A stretch of 64,000 bases of DNA from Morinoia aosen (Eukaryota > Arthropoda > Malacostraca > Amphipoda > Talitridae). This document shows positions 35,591-49,126 of the stretch, in pieces. The stretch spans positions 45,674,757 to 45,738,756 of the forward strand of contig CM059560.1 of assembly GCA_030386875.1 (NCBI GenBank), given 5' to 3'. Position 1 is the stretch's first letter, and the number at the start of each line of letters is the position of its first letter. The notes under the pieces were generated by a model that searched no databases, was not told the DNA's origin, and saw nothing but the letters and a program-made list of their open reading frames with translations. Made by a program: the position numbers and the translations under genes.

Positions 35591-36217
35591 CTTTTGTACT
35601 CCTTTGTACGCTGTAGAGATACCTCGTGTACTCCTTTGTACGTTCTGGAGATATTTCCTGTACTCCCTTGTGCGCTGTAGGGATACCTTCTGTACTCCTT
35701 TTTGCGCTGTAGAGATACCTTCTGTACTCCTTTGTACGCTGTAGAGATACCTTCTCTACTCCTTTGTGCGCTGTAGAGATACCTTCTGTACTCTTTTGTG
35801 CGCTGTAGAGATACCTTCTGTACTCCTTTGTACGCTGTAGAGATACCTCGTGTACTCCTTTGTACGTTCTAGAGATATTTCCTGTACTCCTTTGTGCGCT
35901 GTAGAGATACCTTCTGTACTCCTTCGTGCGCTGTAGAGATACCTCCTGTACTCCTTTGTGCGCTGTAGAGATACCTTCTGTACTCCTTTGTACGCTGTAG
36001 AGATACCTTCTGTACTCCTTTGTGCGCTGTAGAGATACCTTCTGTACTCCTTTGTACGCTGTAGAGATACCTCGTGTACTCCTTTGTACGTTCTAGAGAT
36101 ATTTCCTGTACTCCTTTGTGCGCTGTAGAGATACCTTCTGTACTCCTTTGTGCGCTGTAGAGATACCTTCTGTACTCCTTTGTGCGCTGTTGAGATACTT
36201 TCTGTACTCCTTTTTAC

Positions 36218-39200
36218 GCTGTAGAGATACCTTCTGTACTCCTTTGTGCGCTGTAGAGATACCTTCTGTACTCCTTTGTACGCTGTAGAGATACCTCGTG
36301 TACTCCTTTGTACGTTCTAGAGATATTTCCTGTACTCCTTTGTGCGCTGTAGAGATACTTTCTGTACTCCTTTGTGCGCTGTACAGATACCTTCTGTACT
36401 CCTTTGTGCGCTGTAGAGATACCTTCTGTACTCCTTTGTGCGCTGTAGAGATACCTTCTGTACTCCTTTGTACGCTGTAGAGATACCTTCTGTACTCCTT
36501 TGTGCGCTGTAAAGATACCTTCTGTACTCCTTTGTACGCTGTAGAGATACCTCGTGTACTCCTTTGTACGTTCTAGAGATATTTCCTGTACTCCTTTGTG
36601 CGCTGTAGAGTTACCTTCTGTACTCCTTTGTGCGCTGTAGAGATACCTTCTGTACTCCTTTGTGCGCTGTAGAGATACCTTCTGTACTCCTTTGTACGCT
36701 GTAGAGATACCTTCTGTACTCCTTTGTGCGCTGTAGAGATACCTTCTGTACTCCTTTGTGCGCTGTAGAGATACCTTCTGTACTCCTTTGTACGCTGTAT
36801 AGATACCTCGTGTACTCCTTTGTACGTTCTAGAGATATTTCCTGTACTCCTTTGTGCGCTGTAGAGATACCTTCTGTACTCCTTTGTGCGCTGTAGAGAT
36901 ACCTTTTGTACTCCTTTGTGCGCTGTAGAGATACCTTCTGTACTCCTTTGTACGCTGTATAGATACCTTCTGTACTCCTTTGTGCGCTGTAGAGATACCT
37001 TCTGTACTCCTTTGTACGCTGTAGATATACCTCGTGTACTCCTTTGTACGTTCTAGATTTATTTCCTGTACTCCTTTGTGCGCTGTAGAGATACCTTCTG
37101 TACTCCTTTGTGCGCTGTAGAGATACCTTCTGTACTCCTTTGTACGCTGTATAGATACCTCGTGTACTCCTTTGTACGTTCTAGAGATATTTCCTGTACT
37201 CCTTTGTGCGCTGTGGAGATACCTTCTGTACTCCTTTGTGCGCTGTAGAGATACCTTCTGTACTCCTTTGTGCGCTGTAGAGATACCTTCTGTACTCCTT
37301 TGTGCGCTGTAGAGATACCTTCTGTACTCCTTTGTACGCTGTAGAGATACCTTCTGTACTCCTTTGTGCGCTGTAGAGATACCTTCTGTACTCCTTTGTA
37401 CGCTGTAGAGATACCTCGTGTACTCCTTTGTACGTTCTAGAGATATTTCCTGTACTCCTTTGTGCGCTGTAGAGATACCTTCTGTACTCCTTTGTGCGCT
37501 GTAGAGATACCTTCTGTACTCCTATGTGCGCTGTAGAGATACCTTCTGTACTTCTTTGTACGCTGTAGAGATACCTTCTGTACTCCTTTGTGCGCTGTAG
37601 AGATACCTTCTGTACTCCTTTGTGCGCTGTAGAGATACCATCTGTACTTCTTTGTACGCTGTAGAGATACCTCGTGTACTCCTTTGTACGTTCTAGAGAT
37701 ATTTCCTGTACTCCTTTGTGCGCTGTAGAGATACCTTCTGTACTCTTTTGTGCGCTGTAGAGATACCTTCTGTACTCCTTTGTGCGCTGTAGAGATACCT
37801 TCTGTACTCCTTTGTACGCTGTAGAGATACCTTCTGTACTCCTTTGTGCGCTGTAGAGATACCTTCTGTACTCCTTTGTACGCTGTAGAGATACCTCGTG
37901 TACTCCTTTGTACGTTTTAGAGATATTTCCTGTACTCCTTTGTGCGCTGTAGAGATACCTTCTGCACTCCTTTGTGCGCTGTAGAGATACCTTCTGTACT
38001 CCTTTGTGCGCTGTAGAGATACCTTCTGTACTTCTTTGTACGCTGTAGAGATACCTTCTGTACTCCTTTGTGCGCTGTAGAGATACCTTCTGTACTCCTT
38101 TGTACGCTGTAGAGATACCTCGTGTACTCCTTTGTGCGCTGTAGAGATACCTTCTGTACTCCTTTGTACGCTGTAGAGATACCTCGTGTACTCCTTTGTA
38201 CGTTCTAGAGATATTTCCTGTACTCCTTTGTGCGCTGTAGAGATACCTTCTGTACTCCTTTGTGCGCTGTAGAGATACCTTCTGTACTCCTTTGTGCGCT
38301 GTAGAGATACCTTCTGTACTCCTTTGTACGCTGTAGAGATACCTTCTGTACTCCTTTGTGCGCTGTAGAGATACCTTCTGTACTCCTTTGTACGCTGTAG
38401 AGATACCTTCTGTACTCCTTTGTACGCTGTAGAGATACCTCGTGTACTCCTTTGTACGTTCTAGAGATATTTCCTGTACTCCTTTGTGCGCTGTAGAGAT
38501 ACCTTCTGTACTCCTTTGTGCGCTATAGAGATACCTTCTGTACTCCTTTTTGCGCTGTAGAGATACCTTCTGTACTCCTTTGTACGCTGTAGAGATACCT
38601 TCTGTACTCCTTTGTGCGCTGTAGAGATACCTTCTGTACTCCTTTGTACGCTGTAGAGATACCTTCTGTACTCCTTTGTACGCTGTAGAGATACCTCGTG
38701 TACTCCTTTGTACGTTCTGGAGATATTTCCTGTACTCCCTTGTGCGCTGTAGAGATACCTTCTGTACTCCTTTTTGCGCTGTAGAGATACCTTCTGTACT
38801 CCTTTGTACGCTGTAGAGATACCTTCTCTACTCCTTTGTGCGCTGTAGAGATACCTTCTGTACTCTTTTGTGCGCTGTAGAGATACCTTCTGTACTCCTT
38901 TGTACGCTGTAGAGATACCTCGTGTACTCCTTTGTACGTTCTAGAGATATTTCCTGTACTCCTTTGTGCGGTGTAGAGATACCTTCTGTACTCCTTTGTG
39001 CGCTGTAGAGATACCTTCTGTACTCCTTTGTGCGCTGTAGAGATACCTTCTGTACTCCTTTGTACGCTGTAGAGATACCTTCTGTACTCCTTTGTGCGCT
39101 GTAGAGATACCTTCTGTACTCCTTTGTACGCTGTAGAGATACCTCGTGTACTCCTTTGTACGTTCTAGAGATATTTCCTGTACTCCTTTGTGCGCTGTAG

Positions 39201-42200
39201 AGATACCTTCTGTACTCCTTTGTGCGCTGTAGAGATACCTTCTGTACTCCTTTGTGCGCTGTTGAGATACTTTCTGTACTCCTTTGTACGCTGTAGAGAT
39301 ACCTTCTGTACTCCTTTGTGCGCTGTAGAGATACCTTCTGTACTCCTTTGTACGCTGTAGAGATACCTCGTGTACTCCTTTGTACGTTCTAGAGATATTT
39401 CCTGTACTCCTTTGTGCGCTGTAGAGATACTTTCTGTACTCCTTTGTGCGCTGTACAGATACCTTCTGTACTCCTTTGTGCGCTGTAGAGATACCTTCTG
39501 TACTCCTTTGTGCGCTGTAGAGATACCTTCTGTACTCCTTTGTACGCTGTAGAGATACCTTCTGTACTCCTTTGTGCGCTGTAAAGATACCTTCTGTACT
39601 CCTTTGTACGCTGTAGAGATACCTCGTGTACTCCTTTGTACGTTCTAGAGATATTTCCTGTACTCCTTTGTGCGCTGTAGAGTTACCTTCTGTACTCCTT
39701 TGTGCGCTGTAGAGATACCTTCTGTACTCCTTTGTGCGCTGTAGAGATACCTTCTGTACTCCTTTGTACGCTGTAGAGATACCTTCTGTACTCCTTTGTG
39801 CGCTGTAGAGATACCTTCTGTACTCCTTTGTGCGCTGTAGAGATACCTTCTGTACTCCTTTGTACGCTGTATAGATACCTCGTGTACTCCTTTGTACGTT
39901 CTAGAGATATTTCCTGTACTCCTTTGTGCGCTGTAGAGATACCTTCTGTACTCCTTTGTGCGCTGTAGAGATACCTTTTGTACTCCTTTGTGCGCTGTAG
40001 AGATACCTTCTGTACTCCTTTGTACGCTGTATAGATACCTTCTGTACTCCTTTGTGCGCTGTAGAGATACCTTCTGTACTCCTTTGTACGCTGTAGATAT
40101 ACCTCGTGTACTCCTTTGTACGTTCTAGATTTATTTCCTGTACTCCTTTGTGCGCTGTAGAGATACCTTCTGTACTCCTTTGTGCGCTGTAGAGATACCT
40201 TCTGTACTCCTTTGTACGCTGTATAGATACCTCGTGTACTCCTTTGTACGTTCTAGAGATATTTCCTGTACTCCTTTGTGCGCTGTGGAGATACCTTCTG
40301 TACTCCTTTGTGCGCTGTAGAGATACCTTCTGTACTCCTTTGTGCGCTGTAGAGATACCTTCTGTACTCCTTTGTGCGCTGTAGAGATACCTTCTGTACT
40401 CCTTTGTACGCTGTAGAGATACCTTCTGTACTCCTTTGTGCGCTGTAGAGATACCTTCTGTACTCCTTTGTACGCTGTAGAGATACCTCGTGTACTCCTT
40501 TGTACGTTCTAGAGATATTTCCTGTACTCCTTTGTGCGCTGTAGAGATACCTTCTGTACTCCTTTGTGCGCTGTAGAGATACCTTCTGTACTCCTATGTG
40601 CGCTGTAGAGATACCTTCTGTACTTCTTTGTACGCTGTAGAGATACCTTCTGTACTCCTTTGTGCGCTGTAGAGATACCTTCTGTACTCCTTTGTGCGCT
40701 GTAGAGATACCATCTGTACTTCTTTGTACGCTGTAGAGATACCTCGTGTACTCCTTTGTACGTTCTAGAGATATTTCCTGTACTCCTTTGTGCGCTGTAG
40801 AGATACCTTCTGTACTCTTTTGTGCGCTGTAGAGATACCTTCTGTACTCCTTTGTGCGCTGTAGAGATACCTTCTGTACTCCTTTGTACGCTGTAGAGAT
40901 ACCTTCTGTACTCCTTTGTGCGCTGTAGAGATACCTTCTGTACTCCTTTGTACGCTGTAGAGATACCTCGTGTACTCCTTTGTACGTTTTAGAGATATTT
41001 CCTGTACTCCTTTGTGCGCTGTAGAGATACCTTCTGCACTCCTTTGTGCGCTGTAGAGATACCTTCTGTACTCCTTTGTGCGCTGTAGAGATACCTTCTG
41101 TACTTCTTTGTACGCTGTAGAGATACCTTCTGTACTCCTTTGTGCGCTGTAGAGATACCTTCTGTACTCCTTTGTACGCTGTAGAGATACCTCGTGTACT
41201 CCTTTGTGCGCTGTAGAGATACCTTCTGTACTCCTTTGTACGCTGTAGAGATACCTCGTGTACTCCTTTGTACGTTCTAGAGATATTTCCTGTACTCCTT
41301 TGTGCGCTGTAGAGATACCTTCTGTACTCCTTTGTGCGCTGTAGAGATACCTTCTGTACTCCTTTGTGCGCTGTAGAGATACCTTCTGTACTCCTTTGTA
41401 CGCTGTAGAGATACCTTCTGTACTCCTTTGTGCGCTGTAGAGATACCTTCTGTACTCCTTTGTACGCTGTAGAGATACCTTCTGTACTCCTTTGTACGCT
41501 GTAGAGATACCTCGTGTACTCCTTTGTACGTTCTAGAGATATTTCCTGTACTCCTTTGTGCGCTGTAGAGATACCTTCTGTACTCCTTTGTGCGCTATAG
41601 AGATACCTTCTGTACTCCTTTTTGCGCTGTAGAGATACCTTCTGTACTCCTTTGTACGCTGTAGAGATACCTTCTGTACTCCTTTGTGCGCTGTAGAGAT
41701 ACCTTCTGTACTCCTTTGTACGCTGTAGAGATACCTTCTGTACTCCTTTGTACGCTGTAGAGATACCTCGTGTACTCCTTTGTACGTTCTGGAGATATTT
41801 CCTGTACTCCCTTGTGCGCTGTAGAGATACCTTCTGTACTCCTTTTTGCGCTGTAGAGATACCTTCTGTACTCCTTTGTACGCTGTAGAGATACCTTCTC
41901 TACTCCTTTGTGCGCTGTAGAGATACCTTCTGTACTCTTTTGTGCGCTGTAGAGATACCTTCTGTACTCCTTTGTACGCTGTAGAGATACCTCGTGTACT
42001 CCTTTGTACGTTCTAGAGATATTTCCTGTACTCCTTTGTGCGGTGTAGAGATACCTTCTGTACTCCTTTGTGCGCTGTAGAGATACCTTCTGTACTCCTT
42101 TGTGCGCTGTAGAGATACCTTCTGTACTCCTTTGTACGCTGTAGAGATACCTTCTGTACTCCTTTGTGCGCTGTAGAGATACCTTCTGTACTCCTTTGTA

Positions 42201-43357
42201 CGCTGTAGAGATACCTCGTGTACTCCTTTGTACGTTCTAGAGGTATTTCCTGTACTCCTTTGTGCGCTGTAGAGATACCTTCTGTACTCCTTTGTGCGCT
42301 GTAGAGATACCTTCTGTACTCCTTTGTGCGCTGTTGAGATACTTTCTGTACTCCTTTGTACGCTGTAGAGATACCTTCTGTACTCCTTTGTGCGCTGTAG
42401 AGATACCTTCTGTACTCCTTTGTACGCTGTAGAGATACCTCGTGTACTCCTTTGTACGTTCTAGAGATATTTCCTGTACTCCTTTGTGCGCTGTAGAGAT
42501 ACTTTCTGTACTCCTTTGTGCGCTGTACAGATACCTTCTGTACTCCTTTGTGCGCTGTAGAGATACCTTCTGTACTCCTTTGTGCGCTGTAGAGATACCT
42601 TCTGTACTCCTTTGTACGCTGTAGAGATACCTTCTGTACTCCTTTGTGCGCTGTAAAGATACCTTCTGTACTCCTTTGTACGCTGTAGAGATACCTCGTG
42701 TACTCCTTTGTACGTTCTAGAGATATTTCCTGTACTCCTTTGTGCGCTGTAGAGTTACCTTCTGTACTCCTTTGTGCGCTGTAGAGATACCTTCTGTACT
42801 CCTTTGTGCGCTGTAGAGATACCTTCTGTACTCCTTTGTACGCTGTAGAGATACCTTCTGTACTCCTTTGTGCGCTGTAGAGATACCTTCTGTACTCCTT
42901 TGTGCGCTGTAGAGATACCTTCTGTACTCCTTTGTACGCTGTATAGATACCTCGTGTACTCCTTTGTACGTTCTAGAGATATTTCCTGTACTCCTTTGTG
43001 CGCTGTAGAGATACCTTCTGTACTCCTTTGTGCGCTGTAGAGATACCTTTTGTACTCCTTTGTGCGCTGTAGAGATACCTTCTGTACTCCTTTGTACGCT
43101 GTATAGATACCTTCTGTACTCCTTTGTGCGCTGTAGAGATACCTTCTGTACTCCTTTGTACGCTGTAGAGATACCTCGTGTACTCCTTTGTACGTTCTAG
43201 ATTTATTTCCTGTACTCCTTTGTGCGCTGTAGAGATACCTTCTGTACTCCTTTGTGCGCTGTAGAGATACCTTCTGTACTCCTTTGTACGCTGTATAGAT
43301 ACCTCGTGTACTCCTTTGTACGTTCTAGAGATATTTCCTGTACTCCTTTGTGCGCTG
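36218..43357. repeat. 3,072-bp series, recent near-identical units
   Basis: About 2.3 units repeat at exactly 3,072 bp (96 monomers) with few differences. Shared marks include GTGGAGATACC near 37,213/40,285, GCGGTGTAG near 38,968/42,040, AGATTTATTTCC near 37,055/40,127/43,199 and GTTGAGATACTTTC near 36,189/39,261/42,333. The right end is set by G at 40,286 against A at 43,358. A change to AGAGGTATTTCC near 42,239 is private to the last unit and to its later duplicate near 54,111. No gene is present. Confidence 0.87.
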
Positions 43358-44970
43358 TAGAGATACCTTCTGTACTCCTTTGTGCGCTGTAGAGATACCT
43401 TCTGTACTCCTTTGTGCGCTGTAGAGATACCTCGTGTACTCCTTTGTACGCTGTAGAGATACCTTCTGTACTCCTTTGTACGCTGTAGAGATACCTCGTG
43501 TACTCCTTTGTGCGCTGTAGAGATACCTTCTGTACTCCTTTGTGCGCTGTAGAGATACCTTCTGTACTCCTTTGTGCGCTGTAGAGATACCTTCTGTACT
43601 CCTTTGTGCGCTGTAGAGATACCTTCTGTACTCCTTTGTGCGCTGTAGAGATACCTTCTGTACTCCTTTGTGCGCTGTAGAGATACCTTCTGTACTCCTT
43701 TGTGCGCTGTAGAGATACCTTCTGTACTCCTTTGTGCGCTGTAGAGATACCTCGTGTACTCCTTTGTACGCTGTAGAGATACCTTCTGTACTCCTTTGTG
43801 CGCTGTAGAGATACCTTCTGTACTCCTTTGAACGCTGTAGAGATACCTTCTGTACTCCTTTGTGCGCTGTAGAGATACCTCGTGTACTCCTTTGTACGTT
43901 CTAGAGATATTTCATGTACTCCTTTGTGCGCTGTAGAGATTCCTTCTGTACTCCTTTGTGCGCTGTAGAGATACCTTCTGTACTCCTTTGTGCGCTGTAG
44001 AGATACCTTCTGTACTCCTTTGTGCGCTGTAGAGATACCTTCTGTACTCCTTTGTGCGCTGTAGAGATACCTCGTGTACTCCTTTGTACGTTCTAGAGAT
44101 ATTTCCTGTACTCCTTTGTGCGCTGTAGAGATACCTTCTGTACTCCTTTGTGCGCTGTAGAGATACCTTCTGTACTCCTTTGCGCGCTGTAGAGATACCT
44201 TCTGTACTCCTTTTTACGCTGTAGAGATACCTTCTGTACTCCTTTTTGCGCTGTAGAGATACCTTCTGTACTCCTTTGTACGCTGTAGAGATACCTCGTG
44301 TACTCCTTTGTACGTTCTAGAGATATTTCCTGTACTCCTTTGTGCGCTGTAGAGATACCTTCTGTACTCCTTTGTGCGCTGTAGAGATACCTTCTGTACT
44401 CCTTTGTGCGCTGTAGAGATACCTTCTGTACTCCTTTGTGCGCTGTAGAGATACCTTCTGTACTCCTTTGTACGCTGTAGAGATACCTTCTGTACTCCTT
44501 TGTGCGCTGTAGAGATACCTTCTGTACTCCTTTGTGCGCTGTAGAGATACCTTCTGTACTTCTTTGTACGCTGTAGAGATACCTCGTGTACTCCTTTGTA
44601 CGTTCTAGAGATATTTCCTGTACTCCTTTGTGCGCTGTAGAGATACCTTCTGTACTCCTTTGTGCGCTGTAGAGATACCTTCTGTACTCCTTTGTGCGCT
44701 GTAGAGATACCTTCTGTACTCCTTTGTACGCTGTAGAGATACCTTCTGTACTCCTTTGTGCGCTGTAGAGATACCTTCTGTACTCCTTTGTACGCTGTAG
44801 AGATACCTCGTGTACTCCTTTGTACGTTCTAGAGATATTTCCTGTACTCCTTTGTGCGCTGTAGAGATACCTTCTGCACTCCTTTGTGCGCTGTAGAGAT
44901 ACCTTCTGTACTCCTTTGTGCGCTGTAGAGATACCTTCTGTACTCCTTTGTACGCTGTAGAGATACCTTC
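43327..44970. repeat. Second occurrence of the 1.6-kb GAACGCT module
   Basis: Matches 33,951-35,590 at offset 9,376 with scattered substitutions; for example 34,241 reads AGATTCC where the equivalent here reads AGATACC. It contains a B-like monomer without following C, a run of about eight A monomers (43.5-43.73 kb), and the mark GAACGCT near 43,830. It is copied again at 55,199 by the 11,872-bp event. Confidence 0.8.
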
Positions 44971-46309
44971 TGTACTCCTTTGTGCGCTGTAGAGATACCT
45001 TCTGTACTCCTTTGTACGCTGTAGAGATACCTCGTGTACTCCTTTGTGCGCTGTAGAGATACCTTCTGTACTCCTTTGTACGCTGTAGAGATACCTCGTG
45101 TACTCCTTTGTACGTTCTAGAGATATTTCCTGTACTCCTTTGTGCGCTGTAGAGATACCTTCTGTACTCCTTTGTGCGCTGTAAAGATACCTTCTGTACT
45201 CCTTTGTGCGCTGTAGAGATACCTTCTGTACTCCTTTGTACGCTGTAGAGATACCTTCTGTACTCCTTTGTACGCTGTAGAGATACCTCGTGTACTCCTT
45301 TGTACGTTCTAGAGATATTTCCTGTACTCCTTTGTGCGCTGTAGAGATACCTTCTGTACTCCTTTGTGCGCTGTAAAGATACCTTCTGTACTCCTTTGTG
45401 CGCTGTAGAGATACCTTCTGTACTCCTTTGTACGCTGTAGAGATACCTTCTGTACTCCTTTGTGCGCTGTAGAGATACCTTCTGTACTCCTTTGTACGCT
45501 GTAGAGATACCTTCTGTACTCCTTTGTACGCTGTAGAGATACCTCGTGTACTCCTTTGTACGTTCTAGAGATTTTTCCTGTACTCCTTTGTGCGCTGTAG
45601 AGATACCTTCTGTACTCCTTTGTGCGCTATAGAGATACCTTCTGTACTCCTTTTTGCGCTGTAGAGATACCTTCTGTACTCCTTTGTACGCTGTAGAGAT
45701 ACCTTCTGTACTCCTTTGTGCGCTGTAGAGATACCTTCTGTACTCCTTTGTACGCTGTAGAGATACCTTCTGTACTCCTTTGTACGCTGTAGAGATACCT
45801 CGTGTACTCCTTTGTACGTTCTAGAGATATTTCCTGTACTCCCTTGTGCGCTGTAGAGATACCTTCTGTACTCCTTTGTGTGCTGTAGAGATACCTTCTG
45901 TACTCCTTTGTACGCTGTAGAGATACCTTCTGTACTCCTTTGTGCGCTGTAGAGATACCTTCTGTACTCTTTTGTGCGCTGTAGAGATACCTTCTGTACT
46001 CCTTTGTACGCTGTAGAGATACCTCGTGTACTCCTTTGTACATTCTAGAGATATTTCCTGTACTCCTTTGTGCGCTGTAGAGATACCTTCTGTACTCCTT
46101 TGTGCGCTGTAGAGATACCTTCTGTACTCCTTTGTGCGCTGTAGAGATACCTTCTGTACTCCTTTGTACGCTGTAGAGATACCTTCTGTACTCCTTTGTG
46201 CGCTGTAGAGATACCTTCTGTACTCCTTTGTACGCTGTAGAGTTACCTCGTGTACTCCTTTGTACGTTCTAGAGATATTTCCTGTACTCCTTTGTGCGCT
46301 GTAGAGATA

Positions 46310-46877
46310 CCTTCTGTACTCCTTTGTGCGCTGTAGAGATACCTTCTGTACTCCTTTGTGCGCTGTAGAGATACCTTCTGTACTCCTTTGACGCTGTAGA
46401 GATACCTTCTGTACTCCTTTGTACGCTGTAGAGATACTTCGTGTACTCCTTTTTACGTTCTAGAGATATTTCCTGTACTCCTTTGTGCGCTGTAGAGATA
46501 CCTTCTGTACTCCTTTGTGCGCTGTAGAGATACCTTTTGTACTCCTTTGTGCGCTGTAGAGATACCTTCTGTACTCCTTTGTGCGCTGTAGAGATACCTT
46601 CTGTACTCCTTTGTGCGCTGTAGAGATACCTCGTGTACTCCTTTGTACGCTGTAGAGATACCTTCTGTACTCCTTTGTGCGCTGTAGAGATACCTTCTGT
46701 ACTCCTTTGAACGCTGTAGAGATACCTTCTGTACTCCTTTGTGCGCTCTAGAGATACCTCGTGTACTCCTTTGTACGTTCTAGAGATATTTCCTGTACTC
46801 CTTTGTGCGCTGTAGAGATACCTTCTGTACTCCTTTGTGCGCTGTAGAGATACCTTCTGTACTCCTTTGTGCGCTGT
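46310..46877. repeat. Internal 0.57-kb repeat, copy 1 (pair at 49,127-49,694)
   Basis: This stretch recurs at +2,817 bp. Shared marks are the TTTGACGCT deletion, ACTTCGTG followed by TTTTTACGTTCT, a TTTTGTACTCC monomer, and GAACGCT at 46,709/49,526. The offset equals 88 monomers plus one base, explained by the deletion and insertion monomers lying between. Edges are approximate, set by where monomer order stops matching. Confidence 0.8.
46367..46397. repeat. 31-bp monomer (TTTGACGCT deletion)
   Basis: Reads CCTTTGACGCTG where intact monomers read CCTTTGTGCGCTG or CCTTTGTACGCTG; the TACGCT form needs only one lost T. It is the first of three such monomers in the 11,872-bp unit, and its duplicate lies near 58,260. 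Confidence 0.93.
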
Positions 46878-46912
46878 AGAGATGATACCTTCTGTACTCC
46901 TTTGTGCGCTGT
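46878..46912. repeat. 35-bp monomer with GAT duplication
   Basis: Reads AGAGATGATACC, with GAT repeated at 46,881-46,886. It is the only insertion monomer type in the window and is copied at 58,750-58,784. Its +3 exactly balances the three one-base deletions at 46.39, 48.86 and 49.21 kb, so the unit as a whole stays in 32-bp phase. Confidence 0.95.
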
Positions 46913-48832
46913 AGAGATACCTTCTGTAGTCCTTTGTACGCTGTAGAGATACCTTCTGTACTCCTTTGTGCGCTGTAGAGATACCTTCTGTACTCCTTTG
47001 TGCGCTGTAGAGATACCTTCTGTACTTCTTTGTACGCTGTAGAGATACCTCGTGTACTCCTTTGTACGTTCTGGAGATATTTCCTGTACTCCTTTGTGCG
47101 CTGTAGAGATACCTTCTGTACTCCTTTGTGCGCTGTAGAGATACCTTCTGTACTCCTTTGTGCGCTGTAGAGATACCTTCTGTACTGCTTTGTACGCTGT
47201 AGAGATACCTTCTGTACTCCTTTGTGCGCTGTAGAGATACCTTCTGTACTCCTTTGTACGCTGTAGAGATACCTCGTGTACTCCTTTGTACGTTCTAGAG
47301 ATATTTCCTGTACTCCTTTGTGCGCTGTAGAGATACCTTCTGCACTCCTTTGTGCGCTGTGGAGATACCTTCTGTACTCCTTTGTGCGCTGTAGAGATAC
47401 CTTCTGTACTCCTTTGTACGCTGTAGAGATACCTTCTGTACTCCTTTGTGCGCTGTAGAGATACCTTCTGTACTCCTTTGTATGCTGTAGAGATACCTCG
47501 TGTACTCCTTTGTGCGCTGTAGAGATACCTTCTGTACTCCTTTGTACGCTGTAGAGATACCTCGTGTACTCCTTTGTACGTTCTAGAGATATTTCCTGTA
47601 CTCCTTTGTGCGCTGTAGAGATACCTTCTGTACTCCTTTGTGCGCTGTAAAGATACCTTCTGTACTCCTTTGTGCGCTGTAGAGATACCTTCTGTACTCC
47701 TTTGTACGCTGTAGAGATACCTTCTGTACTCCTTTGTGCGCTGTAGAGATACCTTCTGTACTCCTTTGTACGCTGTAGAGATACCTTCTCTACTCCTTTG
47801 TACGCTGTAGAGATACCTCGTGTACTCCTTTGTACGTTCTAGAGATATTTCCTGTACTCCTTTGTGCGCTGCAGAGATACCTTCTGTACTCCTTTGTGCG
47901 CAATAGAGATACCTTCTGTACTCCTTTTTGCGCTGTAGAGATACCTTCTGTACTCCTTTGTACGCTGTAGAGATACCTTCTGTACTCCTTTGTGCGCTGT
48001 AGAGATACCTTCTGTACTCCTTTGTACGCTGTAGAGATACCTTCTGTACTCCTCTGTACGCTGTAGAGATACCTCGTGTACTCCTTTGTACGTTCTAGAG
48101 ATATTTCCTGTACTCCCTTGTGCGCTGTAGAGATACCTTCTGTACTCCTTTGTGCGCTGTAGAGATACCTTCTGTACTCCTTTGTACGCTGTAGAGATAC
48201 CTTCTGTACTCCTTTGTGCGCTGTAGAGATACCTTCTGTACTCTTTTGTGCGCTGTAGAGATACCTTCTGTACTCCTTTGTACGCTGTAGAGATACCTCG
48301 TGTACTCCTTTGTACGTTCTAGAGATATTTCCTGTACTCCTTTGTGCGCTGTAGAGATACCTTCTGTACTCCTTTGTGCGCTGTAGAGATACCTTCTGTA
48401 CTCCTTTGTGCGCTGTAGAGATACCTTCTGTACTCCTTTGTACGCTGTAGAGATACCTTCTGTACTCCTTTGTGCGCTGTAGAGATACCTTCTGTACTCC
48501 TTTGTACGCTGTAGAGATACCTCGTGTACTCCTTTGTACGTTCTAGAGATATTTCCTGTACTCCTTTTTGCGCTGTAGAGATACCTTCTGTACTCCTTTG
48601 TGCGCTGTAGAGATACCTTCTGTACACCTTTGTGCGCTGTAGAGATACTTTCTGTACTCCTTTGTACGCTGTAGAGATACCTTCTGTACTCCTTTGTGCG
48701 CTGTAGAGATACCTTCTGTACTCCTTTGTACGCTGTAGAGATACCTCGTGTACTCCTTTGTACGTTCTAGAGATATTTCCTGTACTCCTTTGTGCGCTGT
48801 AGAGATACTTTCTGTACTCCTTTGTGCGCTGT

Positions 48833-48863
48833 AGAGATACCTTCTGTACTCCTTTGACGCTGT
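48833..48863. repeat. 31-bp monomer (TTTGACGCT deletion), second
   Basis: Same CCTTTGACGCTG lesion as at 46,390, but with a different surrounding monomer order, so it was moved with only a short flank or arose separately. Duplicated near 60,727. Confidence 0.92.
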
Positions 48864-49126
48864 AGAGATACCTTCTGTACTCCTTTGTGCGCTGTAGAGA
48901 TACCTTCTGTACTCCTTTGTACGCTGTAGAGATACCTTCTGTACTCCTTTGTGCGCTGTAGAGATACCTTCTGTACTCCTTTGTACGCTGTAGAGATACC
49001 TCGTGTACTCCTTTGTACGTTCTAGAGATATTTCCTGTACTCCTTTGTGCGCTGTAGAGTTACCTTCTGTACTCCTTTGTGCGCTGTAGAGATACCTTCT
49101 GTACTCCTTTGTGCGCTGTAGAGATA

